NCBI RefSeq assembly: GCF_000828895.1
Contig: NZ_AP014568.1
Span: 1,123,858 to 1,187,857, forward strand
Length of the DNA stretch: 64,000 nucleotides
From: Serpentinimonas raichei
GTDB lineage: Bacteria; Pseudomonadota; Gammaproteobacteria; Burkholderiales; Burkholderiaceae_C
Reading direction: 5' to 3'
Under the pieces are notes generated by a model. It worked only from the letters and a program-made list of their open reading frames with translations. It did not search any database and was not told where the DNA came from. How positions within the stretch are numbered: the stretch's first letter is position 1; each line of letters begins with the position of its first letter. Made by a program: the position numbers and the translations under genes. Shown here piece by piece: positions 51,043-61,303 of this stretch.

Positions 51043-54000
51043 TTACAGGCCCGCGTCCACCCAGCGGCCACCGGCCACCCGCGCGCGGCCCAGCGCCACC
51101 AGCGTATCGAGCAAGGTCGGCAAGCGGTCGCGCCAGCGGCCGCGGCCGCTGAAATGCGCGGCCACGCCGTCCAGGTCGAGGCTGCGCTGCGCTGCGGCCA
51201 GCACCTCGGCCACGGTCTTGATTTGCTCGGTCACCCCCGTGGGCCACGGGCGCTGCGCCAGCGCCACCTTGGCGGGCTTGGGCAGCGCGCCGACATCGGG
51301 CGCGTCGGCGTCGGGATCGGACTCGGCCTCAAGGGCCACCTGCTCGCCCCGTCCGGCTTGCTGATACTCGGGCCGCAGCCAGCGCACCGTGCCGGCGGCT
51401 TCCTCGGCGGCGCGCTGGGCGTTTAGCTCGACCAGCCGCGCCAACAGCGTGTCGGTGTCGGCGGGCAAGCTCAGGTCGGCCCAGCCGTAGGCTTGCAGCA
51501 CGGCGGCGTCCAGCTCGTCGTGCAGGCTCTTGAGCACGCCCACCAGGCCGTGCGCGTGGAGCAGCTTCTCCTTGGCGGTCAGCGGCTCGCCGCTGCGCAG
51601 CTTTTCCAGCACGTTGTAAACCGCCGTGAGCGTGGCGTCGGGGTGGGCGGCCTGCCGGGCCTTGCGGTGGACGTCGATTTGCTCGGCCAAGCTGCGGATG
51701 CGCTCGGCCAGCGCTCCGGCTGGGTCTAGGTCGGGGAAGGGGAAGGCTTCGAAGCAACGCGACTTGACGTACACGGGGTCATTGCCCACACCCAACCAAC
51801 TGCCCACCGCCAATGCCCAAGCTCCATGCATGCGGCTAGACAGCACGCCTAGGTGCAACCCGTCCTGCAGGGCAATCGCTACCAGCTTGTTGTCGGGCAA
51901 TACCACTCCGTCCAGAAACTGAAACAACCTGTGCTTTGCGGTCTCCACTGTGGCGATGTAGCGTGGAAGCGCCTCTATTTGTCGACGAAGCACTCTGCGC
52001 GGCTCGCCAAACAACCACCAGTTGTCTCGATAAGTCGCCCGGTTGTTTTGCTCCCGTTCAGGCTTGACCCGCTCCAGCAGCCACTGGTAGGTGGCGGGGT
52101 AGCGTTGCCGTGCCGCGTCGGCGGTCAGCCCGAACATATCTATCACCAGCACGTCGCGCGGCGTCGCCGTCAGGTCACGCCCGTTGCGGTACTCCCTGAT
52201 ATGGCGCTCAAGCCCTGGCACCGTGCCCAACCCAAGGCTGGCCGCCTGTTGGCGGGTCACGATGAACCCCGCGCCGAAGAGCTGCACCCCCCGGTTGCTT
52301 AGGTCGGCATTGGCCTGCAGGCTGCGTGCCCCAGCCACGTTGGCCCCCACGGACAAGTCGGGGTGTATCAGCCCCCGCCGTTCCGCCAGCGACACCGCCA
52401 CCTCGCCAAACTCACTGGCCTGCTCACGCTGCACCGTCAACAACCGCCCTTCAGCCGGCCCCGTTCCCAGCACCGTCATGGCGATGCGCACGGCGGCGCC
52501 ATTGGCGCTGTCCACCCACGGGTGGTCGGGCACGGCGAATGCCAGATGCGCCACGCCAGCGCCGGGGTGGGGTGTGCCGGGGGCCGATTTCTGCGCGTTT
52601 GGCAGCATGAGGCCCCCGGCATGCCCCGCCCCGGCGCCCACCCACCCCGCAACTGCCCCAGCCCCAGCCCCACCCGCCCCAGCCCCACCCGCCCCGGCGT
52701 CCGCCCACCCCGCAGCCGCAGAAAAAGCCGAGGAAGCCAATAAACCCCCATCCAACGCCGCCTGCACCACCCGCCGGTTGAACGTCTGCCGCAAGCTGTT
52801 GGTGGTGATCAGCCCCATGCGCTGCACCGCGCCGGCCCCCACGAGCGCCGCCGCCCGAGCCCACCAGAACATCACAAAGTCTGCACTGTCCGGCACATCC
52901 GGCCACGCGGCGCGCAAAGCGTCCACATACCCGTCGCCCAGGGCCGCCCGCATGGTGGACGCGCCAATGAACGGCGGGTTGCCCACGATGAAATCGGCCT
53001 GCGGCCACTGCGCCTGGCGGGGGTTCACGTAGCGCCATTGCAGCACCTGCGCCGCCTCGTCGGGCACCCGCTGGCCGGTGACGGGGTGCGGCTTGAAGGT
53101 TGCGCCGTCCCAGCGCGTCAGAACCTTGCCGCTGGCGTCGGTCATCGGCTCTTGGCGGTCGTAGGCCAGTACCGCGTCGCGGTGCTCGATGTTGCCGTAA
53201 TCGTGCACCACCGGCTCAGCCATGCTGGCGCGGCCGTTGGTGCGGATGTGCCACTGCAAAAAGCCAATCCACAACACCAGCTCGGCCAGCGCAGCGGCGC
53301 GCTGGTTCAGCTCCACCCCGCGCAACTGCTGCAGCGTCACGGTCTCGCGGCCCAGGTCCAGCGCATCTTGCGTATCGCCCAAGGCGTTGAGCTGGTTCAA
53401 CACCTCGCCCTCCAGGCGCTTGAGGTGCTCCAGCGTCACATACAAAAAGTTGGCACTGCCGCAGGCCGGGTCCAGCACGCGCAGGGTGCACAGGCGGTGC
53501 AAAAAATCCTTCACCTGCTGGCGCGCCTCGGTCCACTTGGCGCGCACGGCGGCGTGGTGGCGGTCCAGCGCGGCAAAGTCCTTTTTGGTCTTGACTTCGG
53601 GCGGGTGCGCTTCCAGCTCGGCGGCCTCGTGCGCCAGCAACAGGGCGGCGGCCTGGGCATTGGCCCACTCGGCGCGCAGCGGCTCAATCACGGTGGGCAA
53701 CACCAAGCGCTCGACGTAGGCGCGCGGCGTGTAGTGCGCGCCCAGGGCGTGGCGCTCGCCGGGGTCCAGCGCACGCTCCAGCAAGGTGCCAAAGATGGCG
53801 GGCTCTACCTCGCGCCAATTGGCCCGGGCGGCCTGGACCAGCAGGTCGATTTGCTCGGGCCGCAGCAACAGGCTGTAGCCGTCGGCGCTGCCGCCCTTGA
53901 ACAGCTTGCCATTGAACTTGAGCACGTCTTCAGTCAGCGCCGCCGAAAAACCGCCCCGGTCCATGTCGACCCACAGGATGCGCAGCATCTGTTGCAAGGT

Positions 54001-54744
54001 GTCAGGGCTTGCGCGGTGCTTGAGCAACAAGTCCTGGAACGAGCCCTTGGTCAACAGCTCCACATCCTCGGCAAACATAGAGAACAGGCAGCGCGACAGG
54101 TATGCCGCCACCGTGTGGGGGTCGTGCCCATCCTGCTCCAAAGAGCGGGCCAGCAATGCCAACTGGTTGGACACCTCCCGGGTGACTTTGGCGGCAATCA
54201 GCGCCGGATTCAGCTCATTCGGTTGCGTCCAAATCAGGCGCAGCCGCGCCTGCACTTCTGGCTTGGCCAAGTCGGCCAGCAAGATGCGGTGGCTGCGCGG
54301 GTCGGGGAACGGCGTGTAGGTGCCGCCACTGCGGCTGAACTCGGCGTACACCTCGATCACCGTGCCCACGTCCACCACCAACACAAAGGGCGGCCGCCCT
54401 TCGTCAGCGGGCAAGGCGCGGGCGTAGCCCTCGCCCTGACTGCGGGCGCGCAACAGGCCATCGTCAAAGCCTTTGGTGTGGGCACCCGCTTTGAGCTTCT
54501 TGGCTTCCAGCACGAAGTGGCCGCGCTTGTAGCAGTCGATGCGGCCCGCGCTGCTGGAGCCGTCTCCGTGGCTGAAGGTGACGGGGCGCTCGAACATGTA
54601 GTCTTGCGCGGGCGTGGGGTGCGGCTTGGGCACATCCAGCAGCTCGCACAGGTCGATGACGAAGGTTTGAGCAGTGGCCAGCTCGCTCGCGCTGACTCCC
54701 TGCCAGCGTTGAATGAACGCCTGCGCCGTTGTTCTTGTGTCCAT
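51043..54744 (-). CDS. MmeI-like restriction-methylation fusion enzyme (type IIL/IIG)
   Basis: 1233 residues from the ATG at 54744. The N-terminal nuclease motif is D70-x9-E80-A-K82 ([17 protein letters not shown]), the same spacing and numbering I recall for MmeI, which supports this start over one 48 bases upstream. A helical region follows, then an N6-adenine methyltransferase domain with motif [21 protein letters not shown] (Ala where Gly is usual) and motif [15 protein letters not shown] target-recognition region is at the end ([20 protein letters not shown] onward). Between motif VIII and the recognition region is a Gly/Ala-rich insertion of about 60 residues. Such enzymes cut and methylate as one chain. 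At 1233 residues it is longer than MmeI (about 919), so an altered or BREX/DISARM-like methylase is a less likely alternative. Confidence 0.82.
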   Translation of the reverse strand: MDTRTTAQAFIQRWQGVSASELATAQTFVIDLCELLDVPKPHPTPAQDYMFERPVTFSHGDGSSSAGRIDCYKRGHFVLEAKKLKAGAHTKGFDDGLLRARSQGEGYARALPADEGRPPFVLVVDVGTVIEVYAEFSRSGGTYTPFPDPRSHRILLADLAKPEVQARLRLIWTQPNELNPALIAAKVTREVSNQLALLARSLEQDGHDPHTVAAYLSRCLFSMFAEDVELLTKGSFQDLLLKHRASPDTLQQMLRILWVDMDRGGFSAALTEDVLKFNGKLFKGGSADGYSLLLRPEQIDLLVQAARANWREVEPAIFGTLLERALDPGERHALGAHYTPRAYVERLVLPTVIEPLRAEWANAQAAALLLAHEAAELEAHPPEVKTKKDFAALDRHHAAVRAKWTEARQQVKDFLHRLCTLRVLDPACGSANFLYVTLEHLKRLEGEVLNQLNALGDTQDALDLGRETVTLQQLRGVELNQRAAALAELVLWIGFLQWHIRTNGRASMAEPVVHDYGNIEHRDAVLAYDRQEPMTDASGKVLTRWDGATFKPHPVTGQRVPDEAAQVLQWRYVNPRQAQWPQADFIVGNPPFIGASTMRAALGDGYVDALRAAWPDVPDSADFVMFWWARAAALVGAGAVQRMGLITTNSLRQTFNRRVVQAALDGGLLASSAFSAAAGWADAGAGGAGAGGAGAGAVAGWVGAGAGHAGGLMLPNAQKSAPGTPHPGAGVAHLAFAVPDHPWVDSANGAAVRIAMTVLGTGPAEGRLLTVQREQASEFGEVAVSLAERRGLIHPDLSVGANVAGARSLQANADLSNRGVQLFGAGFIVTRQQAASLGLGTVPGLERHIREYRNGRDLTATPRDVLVIDMFGLTADAARQRYPATYQWLLERVKPEREQNNRATYRDNWWLFGEPRRVLRRQIEALPRYIATVETAKHRLFQFLDGVVLPDNKLVAIALQDGLHLGVLSSRMHGAWALAVGSWLGVGNDPVYVKSRCFEAFPFPDLDPAGALAERIRSLAEQIDVHRKARQAAHPDATLTAVYNVLEKLRSGEPLTAKEKLLHAHGLVGVLKSLHDELDAAVLQAYGWADLSLPADTDTLLARLVELNAQRAAEEAAGTVRWLRPEYQQAGRGEQVALEAESDPDADAPDVGALPKPAKVALAQRPWPTGVTEQIKTVAEVLAAAQRSLDLDGVAAHFSGRGRWRDRLPTLLDTLVALGRARVAGGRWVDAGL
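52661..52690. repeat. Two perfect 15-bp tandem repeats within the methylase gene
   Basis: GCCCCAGCCCCACCC occurs twice (52661-52675, 52676-52690), flanked by partial copies on both sides. Because the unit is a multiple of three, a change in copy number would lengthen or shorten the Gly/Ala tract without a frameshift. Confidence 0.8.
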
Positions 54745-54805
54745 ATTGCAAATGATAGTCGCAGGCAACATGGGACAAGGCGGTCGCGGCAAGCCAAGTC
54801 ACGGA

Positions 54806-54825
54806 CTCGCTCAGCAATGAGCGAG
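54806..54825. other. Perfect 8-bp hairpin between parE and the methylase gene
   Basis: CTCGCTCA and TGAGCGAG flank a GCAA loop. It is downstream of parE on the minus strand. No T tract follows, so it is at most a weak terminator or an mRNA stabiliser. Confidence 0.5.
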
Positions 54826-54839
54826 GAAGGGTGTGCGCT

Positions 54840-54849
54840 GGGGGGGGGG
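54840..54849. repeat. Ten-base G homopolymer upstream of the methylase gene
   Basis: An uninterrupted run of ten G lies about 96 bases before the methylase start codon, between it and parE. Such tracts can vary by slippage and alter promoter spacing. Confidence 0.8.
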
Positions 54850-54867
54850 CGTTATTTCAAGGGCCTG

Positions 54868-55158
54868 CTAAAGGTGCATCTCAGCATCCTGTCGTTGATG
54901 CAGCACGCGAATCACGTCCAGATGGTCGGAGCAGTCGAGAAAATAGACCACGTGCGAGCCGCACAGGTACTTCATGAATTCCGGCAAAACATCAGCGGGG
55001 CGGCCCTGCTTTGTGCCCGCTGCCAATCCCTCAAAGGCAGCCACAAGGTTGTGGTGGTAGGTGTCTGCCTGCTTCATCGACCAGTGTTTGAGCGTGTAGA
55101 GCCAGATTTCCTCAAGGTCGGCCTCGGCCAGCGGAGACAGTCGGTAGGGCTTACCCAT
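54868..55158 (-). CDS. parE: ParE-type toxin
   Basis: 96 residues of the RelE/ParE superfamily. LSPLAEADLEEIWLYTLKHW is the standard ParE start, and GSHVVYFLDCSDHLDVIRVL followed by HQRQDA forms the C-terminal strands and tail. ParE toxins inhibit DNA gyrase. The gene overlaps the antitoxin stop by eight bases, the usual order antitoxin then toxin. Confidence 0.9.
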   Translation of the reverse strand: MGKPYRLSPLAEADLEEIWLYTLKHWSMKQADTYHHNLVAAFEGLAAGTKQGRPADVLPEFMKYLCGSHVVYFLDCSDHLDVIRVLHQRQDAEMHL

Positions 55159-55393
55159 GCCGCGCGTGCATTCGGTTCAAGAACGCTCCGCTATCGAACG
55201 AGCGTGGTTCACCGGACTCAAGGCCAGCGTTCAGCGCATCTTGCAGCGCCTTCACCTTGGCTTCGTGCTCTTCCAGCAGCCGCAACCCTGCCCGGACCAC
55301 ATCACTGGCCGAGCCATAGCGCCCGCCTTGCACTTGGGCATCAATGAAGCTGGTGAAGTGCGTACCGAGGGATACGGATGTGTTTCGGCTCAT
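55151..55393 (-). CDS. parD: ParD-type antitoxin
   Basis: 80 residues. The ribbon-helix-helix N-terminus is NTSVSLGTHFTSFIDAQVQG followed by RYGSASDVVRAGLRLLEEHE, typical of ParD. The C-terminal part would wrap ParE. The ATG at 55393 follows AGGAG; the frame is open upstream but not family-like. A 21-bp palindrome lies 26 bases before the start. Confidence 0.92.
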   Translation of the reverse strand: MSRNTSVSLGTHFTSFIDAQVQGGRYGSASDVVRAGLRLLEEHEAKVKALQDALNAGLESGEPRSFDSGAFLNRMHARHG

Positions 55394-55418
55394 AAGCGTT
55401 CTCCTGCTGGAGTGTAGA

Positions 55419-55439
55419 CTGTACCAATATTTGGTACAG
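55419..55439. promoter_or_regulatory. Palindromic operator of parDE
   Basis: Arms CTGTACCAA and TTGGTACAG are perfect inverted repeats around TAT. On the minus strand a TACACT -10 follows closely, so the palindrome would cover the promoter. It is a strong candidate for binding by the ParD dimer or ParDE complex. Confidence 0.8.
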
Positions 55440-55505
55440 CACGCGCGCAAGAATTGCGGCGTAGCCGCCTTTCTCCCAAAAACCAACATAAGTTTTTGAT
55501 TTATT

Positions 55506-55584
<79 letters not shown>

Positions 55585-55726
55585 GTCTGGCAATCTCTGC
55601 GGCATGGCTGCCGTGGCAAGGTCTGACAGGCTGGGTAAGCCGTTTTGCCTGCCCCATGGCGCAGAACCACAGAAAGGCGTGATTTTATCCCGCTGGCACT
55701 TGCACCCTGCGCGCCCTGCTGGGACT

Positions 55727-56752
55727 TTATTGCCGAGGTTGGCTCAGGGCGTTGCCCACCAGCTTGGCCGTGATGTCCACGATCTGGATCATGCGCTCGT
55801 AGGGCATGCGCTGCGGGCCGATCACGCCCAAGGTGCCCACCACGGTGCCATCCACGGTGTAGGGGGCGCTGACCACCGACAAATCCTCGAAAGGCACGCC
55901 GCCCTGGCTGTCGCCGCCGATATAAATGCGCACCCCTTCGGCCTGGTGCGACACATCGAGCAGCCGCATGATCTGGGTTTTTTGCTCAAACAGGTCAAAA
56001 AGCCGCCGCAACTGCCCCAGGTCGTGCGTGAAATCGCTCACCGACAGCAGGTTGCGTTCGCCTGCCACCACCACCGCGTCTTGTTGCGCATCCGACTCGC
56101 TGCCGAGTTCGACCGCTTGCAGCATGAGGGAGGAAATTTCGCCGCGCAAGCTCTCGACCTCGGCGCGCAGGCGGTCGCGCACCTCGACCAGCGTCAGGCC
56201 CGCGTAATGGGCGTTGAGAAAGTTGGCCGCTTCTTGCAGTCGGCTCTGCTCCAATTCGGTCTGGGTGTGGATGACGTGGTTTTGCACCTCACCGTCGGGC
56301 GAGACCAAAATCACCAGCACGCGCCGTTGCGACAGACTCAAAAACTCGATGTGCCTAAACACGCTGACGCGCTTGGGCACCCTCACCACCCCGACGAAAT
56401 GCGACAGGCTGGAGAGCAGTTGCGCCGCCTGGTTGATCACCAGGCGCGGTTGTTCGCCTTGCAAGGTGGCCGGGGGCATGGCATCGACGGTCTGCACGTC
56501 GTCGCGGCGGGCAGTGAGCATGGTGTCGACGAACAGGCGGTAGCCGCGCGCCGTGGGCACCCGGCCAGCCGAGGTGTGCGGGCTGGCGATCAGGCCGAGC
56601 TCTTCCAGGTCGCTCATCACGTTGCGCACGGTGGCCGGCGACAACTCCAGCCCGGCCGCGCGCGCGAGGGTGCGCGAACCCACCGGTTGGCCGTCGGCAA
56701 TATAGCGTTCAACCAAGGCTTTGAGTAAGAGCTTGGAGCGGTCATCGAGCAT
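55727..56752 (-). CDS. hrcA: Heat-inducible transcription repressor HrcA
   Basis: 341 residues. Represses groESL/dnaK-type operons by binding CIRCE elements. The winged-helix N-terminus [20 protein letters not shown], then [20 protein letters not shown] and [19 protein letters not shown], is diagnostic. [19 protein letters not shown] and [17 protein letters not shown] are in the C-terminal domain. Divergent from nadK with a 36-base gap; no CIRCE element is seen in the window. Confidence 0.96.
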   Translation of the reverse strand: MLDDRSKLLLKALVERYIADGQPVGSRTLARAAGLELSPATVRNVMSDLEELGLIASPHTSAGRVPTARGYRLFVDTMLTARRDDVQTVDAMPPATLQGEQPRLVINQAAQLLSSLSHFVGVVRVPKRVSVFRHIEFLSLSQRRVLVILVSPDGEVQNHVIHTQTELEQSRLQEAANFLNAHYAGLTLVEVRDRLRAEVESLRGEISSLMLQAVELGSESDAQQDAVVVAGERNLLSVSDFTHDLGQLRRLFDLFEQKTQIMRLLDVSHQAEGVRIYIGGDSQGGVPFEDLSVVSAPYTVDGTVVGTLGVIGPQRMPYERMIQIVDITAKLVGNALSQPRQ

Positions 56753-56788
56753 GGGAAGATTTTAAGCAGCTTGTGCTTTAATTTGAGC

Positions 56789-57709
56789 ATGGATTCGCAA
56801 AGTCTCCCACCCCTTGCAATGCCACCCTTGGCAGAGCTGCACTTTCGCCACGTGGCGGTGATCGGCAAGTACAACGCCGTGGGCTCACGCGGCGCCATCG
56901 ACACGCTGGCGCATTTTTTGTTGCAGCAAGGTTGCGCCGTCAGTCTGGAGCGCGAGACGGCCCTCAACACCGGACTGGACCAGCACCCGGTGCTCGATGT
57001 GAGCGAAATCGGCCAGCACTGCGATCTGGCGCTGGTGCTGGGTGGCGACGGCACCATGCTTGGTATCGGGCGCCAGTTGGCACGCCAGAACGTGCCACTG
57101 GTGGGCATCAACCAAGGCCGCCTGGGCTTTATCACCGACATCCCTTGGCAGGGCTACGCGCCGGTGTTGCAAGCCATGTTGCACGGCCAGTTCGTGCACG
57201 ACCGGCGCGCCCTGATGCACGCCAGCGTCTGGCGCGACGGCCAGTGCGTGTTCGAGACCATCGCCATGAACGATGTGGTGGTGAATCGCGGCAGCGCGCC
57301 CAGCATGATCGAATTGCGGGTCGAGGTCGATGGCCACTTTGTGGCCAAACAGCGCGCCGACGGGCTGGTGATCGCCACCCCCACCGGCTGCACCGCCTAC
57401 GCCCTGTCGGCCGGCGGGCCACTGCTGCACCCGGCCATCGACGGCTGGATCATGGCCCCGATCGCGCCGCACACGCTCACCAACCGCCCGATCGTGCTGC
57501 CCGCCAGCGGCGAGATCGCGGTCGAGGTGGTTTCGGGCCGCGACGCCAGCGCGCACTTCGATATGCAGAGCTTTACCAGCCTGCTGCACGGCGACCGCAT
57601 CGTGGTGCGGCGCGCGGCGCACCAGTTGTGCCTGCTGCACCCGCTGGGCTGGAGTTTTTTTGACACCTTGCGGCGCAAGCTGCACTGGAATGAGGGGGGC
57701 GTGGGTTGA
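56789..57709 (+). CDS. nadK: NAD kinase
   Basis: 306 residues. Phosphorylates NAD to NADP. Diagnostic motifs: [49 protein letters not shown] and [19 protein letters not shown] at 56789 is chosen; in-frame alternatives lie at 56771 and about 56819. Its TGA overlaps the recN TTG start. Classic neighbours in betaproteobacteria are hrcA and recN, as here. Confidence 0.95.
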   Translation: MDSQSLPPLAMPPLAELHFRHVAVIGKYNAVGSRGAIDTLAHFLLQQGCAVSLERETALNTGLDQHPVLDVSEIGQHCDLALVLGGDGTMLGIGRQLARQNVPLVGINQGRLGFITDIPWQGYAPVLQAMLHGQFVHDRRALMHASVWRDGQCVFETIAMNDVVVNRGSAPSMIELRVEVDGHFVAKQRADGLVIATPTGCTAYALSAGGPLLHPAIDGWIMAPIAPHTLTNRPIVLPASGEIAVEVVSGRDASAHFDMQSFTSLLHGDRIVVRRAAHQLCLLHPLGWSFFDTLRRKLHWNEGGVG

Positions 57710-59361
57710 GCTGGCAACGCATGGTGCTGCGCGATTTTGTGATCGTGCGCGAACTGGAACTGGATTTGAGCCGCGGCTTTACCGTGCTCACCGGCGAGAC
57801 CGGGGCTGGCAAGTCGATCCTGATCGATGCGCTGCAACTGGCGCTGGGCGCACGCGCCGACGCCTCGGTGGTGCGCGACGGCGCGGCGCGGGCCGAGATC
57901 GTGGCCGAGTTCGAGCCCACGCCGGCCGCGCTGCTCTGGCTGGCCGAACAGGGCTTTGAGGGCGAGGTGGGCGAGCCCTTGCGGCTCAAGCGCCAGCTCG
58001 ACGCCCAAGGCCGCAGCCGGGCCTGGATCAATGGCAGCGCCGCCAGCGCGACCCAGTTGCGCGAGTTGGGCGAATTGCTGCTCGACATCCACGGCCAGCA
58101 CGCCTGGCAGAGCCTGACGCGGCCCGAGGCGGTGCGCCACTTGCTCGACGACTACGCCCGCATCGACCCGCGCACCCTGCGCCAGCTCTGGACCGACTGG
58201 CGCAGCGCACAGCGCAGCCTGGAACAAGCGCACACGCAGCAAAGCCAGTTGCAGCAGGAGCGCGAACGCCTGCAATGGCAGTTGAGCGAACTCGAACGCC
58301 TAGCCCCGCAGCCGGGCGAATGGGAAGACCTCAACTTGCAACACGGTCGGCTGGCGCACGCGCAAGCGCTGCTGGAGGCGGCGCAAACGGCGCTGCACTG
58401 CCTGAGCGAAGACGAAAGCAACGCCCGCCGCCTGCTGCACCGCGCCGCGCAGGCGCTGCAAGCGCAGCAGCACGTGGAACCGCGCTACCAGGGGCTGGCC
58501 GAGCTGCTGAATAGCGCGCTGGCGCAGGTGGATGACGCCTGCCACGACCTGCAGCAGCACGCGCAGCGCAGCGAGCTCGACCCGGCGGCGCTGCAGGCGC
58601 TGGACCAGCGCCTGGGCCTGTGGCTGGCGCTGGCGCGGCGCTTGCGCTGCGAGCCGCAGGCGCTGGCCGAGCGGCTGCAAGCCTGCCGCCAGGCGCTGGC
58701 CGAGCTCGAGCGCAGCGCCGACTTGGCCGCGCTCGAGGCAGCCGAAGGCGCCGCCCTAGCCCGCTTTCGCGCCGAAGCCGAGCGCCTCAGCGCCCTGCGG
58801 CTGGAGGCCGGGGGCCGACTCGGGCACGCCATCACGCAGGCCATGCAGGGCCTGGGCATGGCCGGCGGGCGCTTCGAGGTGCGGCTGCAAGCCCTGCCGG
58901 AGCCGCAAGCGCATGGCCTAGATCAGGTGGAATTTTTGGTGGCTGCGCACCCCGGCAGCACGCCGCGGCCGGTGGGCAAGGTGGCCTCGGGGGGCGAGTT
59001 GTCTCGCATCGCGCTGGCGATCTCGGTCTGCACCAGCGAGGTCGGCAGCGCCCCGACGCTGATCTTCGACGAGGTCGATAGCGGCATCGGCGGTGCGGTG
59101 GCGCACACCGTGGGCCAGCTCATGCGCCGCCTTGGGCACGACCGCCAGGTGCTGGCCGTGACCCATCTGCCGCAGGTCGCGGCCTGCGCGCACCAGCACC
59201 TGCGCGTGAGCAAAGGGCAAGACGCGCACGGCAGCAGCAGCCGGGTCGAACCCCTGCACGGCGCACAACGGGTGGCCGAGGTGGCGCGCATGCTCGGCGG
59301 CCAGCAACTCACCGCAACCACTTTGGCGCACGCCCAGGAGCTGCTGTGCAACTCGTCCTGA
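57706..59361 (+). CDS. recN: DNA repair ATPase RecN
   Basis: 551 residues. SMC-like protein for double-strand break repair. Walker [21 protein letters not shown]; a long coiled-coil middle rich in Gln, Ala, Arg and Leu; Walker [14 protein letters not shown] preceded by the ABC signature [17 protein letters not shown] start at 57706 overlaps the nadK stop (TTGA) and fits the family N-terminus; an ATG at 57721 is possible. Overlaps rapZ by 16 bases. Confidence 0.95.
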   Translation: MSWQRMVLRDFVIVRELELDLSRGFTVLTGETGAGKSILIDALQLALGARADASVVRDGAARAEIVAEFEPTPAALLWLAEQGFEGEVGEPLRLKRQLDAQGRSRAWINGSAASATQLRELGELLLDIHGQHAWQSLTRPEAVRHLLDDYARIDPRTLRQLWTDWRSAQRSLEQAHTQQSQLQQERERLQWQLSELERLAPQPGEWEDLNLQHGRLAHAQALLEAAQTALHCLSEDESNARRLLHRAAQALQAQQHVEPRYQGLAELLNSALAQVDDACHDLQQHAQRSELDPAALQALDQRLGLWLALARRLRCEPQALAERLQACRQALAELERSADLAALEAAEGAALARFRAEAERLSALRLEAGGRLGHAITQAMQGLGMAGGRFEVRLQALPEPQAHGLDQVEFLVAAHPGSTPRPVGKVASGGELSRIALAISVCTSEVGSAPTLIFDEVDSGIGGAVAHTVGQLMRRLGHDRQVLAVTHLPQVAACAHQHLRVSKGQDAHGSSSRVEPLHGAQRVAEVARMLGGQQLTATTLAHAQELLCNSS

Positions 59362-60212
59362 TCACCGGCATGTCGGGCTCGGGCAAATCGGTGGCCCTAC
59401 ACGCGCTCGAAGACGCCGGCTTTTACTGCGTGGACAACCTGCCGCCCGATCTGCTGGAGCCGCTGATCGCCTTGCAGCAAGCCGAAGCCACCGAGCGCGT
59501 GGCGGTGGCCATCGACGTGCGCAGCGCCCGCGCCCTGCCCACCCTGCCCTTGCGGCTGCGCCAGTTGCGCGAGCGCGGCCTGCCGCTCACGGTGCTGTTC
59601 CTCGACACCAGCACCGAAACCCTGGTGCGCCGCTTCTCCGAAACCCGGCGCCTGCACCCGCTCTCGCTCAAAGACAGCAGCGACCAGCGCCGCGCCTTGT
59701 TTGAGGCGATCGAGCTCGAACGCGAACTGCTCAGCAGCCTGCGCGATCTGGCCCAGGTGCTCGACACCAGCCAGCTCAAGGCGGCGCACCTGCGCAGCTC
59801 GGTCAAGGCGCTGCTGCAACTGGCCCCGGCCCGGCTGACGCTGGTGTTCGAGTCCTTTGCCTTCAAGCGCGGGGTGCCGATGGACGCCGATTTCGTGTTC
59901 GACGTGCGCATGTTGCCCAACCCCCATTACGAACCCGAGCTGCGCCTGCTGACCGGACGCGACGGCCCCGTGGTCAAGTTTTTGCTGGCCGAAGCCGAGG
60001 TGGCTGCCATGCAAGAGCAGATCGGGGGTTTTTTGCAGCGCTGGCTGCCGCGGCTGGAGGCCGACCACCGCAGCTACGTCACGGTGGCGATCGGCTGCAC
60101 TGGCGGGCAGCACCGCTCGGTGTATCTGGTTGAGCGCTTGGCCGAGCGCTTTGCGGGCCTAGCCAGCGTACAAATCCGGCACCGCGAACTCGACGCCTTG
60201 CAGCACCCCTAA
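59346..60212 (+). CDS. rapZ: RNase adapter protein RapZ
   Basis: 288 residues. The N-terminal P-loop is [20 protein letters not shown], then [12 protein letters not shown], and the C-terminal domain has [19 protein letters not shown] and [19 protein letters not shown]. In E. coli it guides RNase E to the GlmZ small RNA. GTG start inside the 3' end of recN. Ends with a four-base overlap with the convergent mutY. Confidence 0.94.
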   Translation: MQLVLITGMSGSGKSVALHALEDAGFYCVDNLPPDLLEPLIALQQAEATERVAVAIDVRSARALPTLPLRLRQLRERGLPLTVLFLDTSTETLVRRFSETRRLHPLSLKDSSDQRRALFEAIELERELLSSLRDLAQVLDTSQLKAAHLRSSVKALLQLAPARLTLVFESFAFKRGVPMDADFVFDVRMLPNPHYEPELRLLTGRDGPVVKFLLAEAEVAAMQEQIGGFLQRWLPRLEADHRSYVTVAIGCTGGQHRSVYLVERLAERFAGLASVQIRHRELDALQHP

Positions 60213-61294
60213 GCGCCCGGCGCAGGCGGCAGATTTTCCAGCAACCAGACGCGGATCGGGGCTGGCAGCGCGATGGGTTGATGCGCTGGATGCTGCTGCG
60301 GCTTGCCCAAGGTGTGCACCCAGCGCCCCGGACCGGCTGCTGGGTCTGGTGCATCTGCGGCCCACTGCCACTGCACCGGGTGCAGGCGCAGCTCTCGGTG
60401 TGTCAGGCTGTGCCGGATGACCGGATGCAGGATCGGCGTTTGCCCCACGCACACACCGGGCGGCGCTTGCAACGCGGCCTGTTCGGTGTGCAGCACCGGC
60501 GGCGCGTACAAGCCCGCCCAAATGCCACGCGGCGGGCGCTGCTGCAGCCAGATCGCCCCGTCGGCGCGGCGCAGCAGCAACAACCACCAGTCCTCTTGGC
60601 GGCGTGGGCTGCGGCGCGATTTTTGCGGCAGCTCGGCCACGCGCTGCTGCGCCAGCCCTTGGCAGAGTGCGGCGGCTGGGCATTCGGGGCAGCGCGGTCG
60701 GCTGCGGGTGCAGATTTGCGCCCCCAAGTCCATCAGGCCCTGGGTGTAGGCGGCCATGCGGTCGGCGCTGGCTTGCGGGTCCAGCAGCGCCTGGGCGCGC
60801 TGCCACAGCACACGCTTGGCAGGCGCGTGCGCCAAATCGCCCTCGAAGGCCAGCAGCCGCGCCAGCAGGCGCTGCGCGTTGCCGTCCAAAATCGACACCC
60901 GCTCGCCAAAGCAAAAGGCCGCAATCGCCGCCGCCGTGCTGGCCCCGATGCCGGGCAGGCGCTGCAGCTCGGCCGCCGTGCCCGGCCAGTACCCGCCCTG
61001 CTGCACCAGCCGGCGTGCGCAGGCGTGCAAGTGGCGGGCCCGGCTGTAGTAACCCAGCCCGCTCCAATGCGCCAGCACCTCGTCGGTCTCGGCTTGCGCC
61101 AGTGCGCTCAAATGGGGGAAGCGCTGCAAAAAGCGCTGGTAATAGGGCAGCACGGTAGCCACTTGGGTTTGCTGCAGCATGATTTCAGACAACCAAACCC
61201 GGTACGGGTCGCGCGTGCCCTGCCACGGCAGGTGGTGGCGGCCATGGCGGCGCTGCCACGCCACCAGCGTGTCAAAAAAAGCCGCTGGCTCCAC
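60209..61294 (-). CDS. mutY: Adenine DNA glycosylase MutY
   Basis: 361 residues. Removes A mispaired with 8-oxoguanine. [20 protein letters not shown] has the catalytic Glu, [20 protein letters not shown] is the helix-hairpin-helix, and [13 protein letters not shown] contains the catalytic Asp. Iron-sulfur cysteines follow C-x6-C-x2-C-x5-C ([17 protein letters not shown]). The C-terminal NUDIX-like domain recognises 8-oxoG. Nine bases behind the dynamin-like gene, so probably one transcript. Confidence 0.96.
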   Translation of the reverse strand: MEPAAFFDTLVAWQRRHGRHHLPWQGTRDPYRVWLSEIMLQQTQVATVLPYYQRFLQRFPHLSALAQAETDEVLAHWSGLGYYSRARHLHACARRLVQQGGYWPGTAAELQRLPGIGASTAAAIAAFCFGERVSILDGNAQRLLARLLAFEGDLAHAPAKRVLWQRAQALLDPQASADRMAAYTQGLMDLGAQICTRSRPRCPECPAAALCQGLAQQRVAELPQKSRRSPRRQEDWWLLLLRRADGAIWLQQRPPRGIWAGLYAPPVLHTEQAALQAPPGVCVGQTPILHPVIRHSLTHRELRLHPVQWQWAADAPDPAAGPGRWVHTLGKPQQHPAHQPIALPAPIRVWLLENLPPAPGA

Positions 61295-61303
61295 CGCAGG
61301 GCT

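Noticed and set aside
56753..56788. CIRCE element in the hrcA-nadK gap
   Set aside because: Only an imperfect TTAAGCA ... TGCTTTAA inverted repeat is present, not the TTAGCACTC-N9-GAGTGCTAA pattern.
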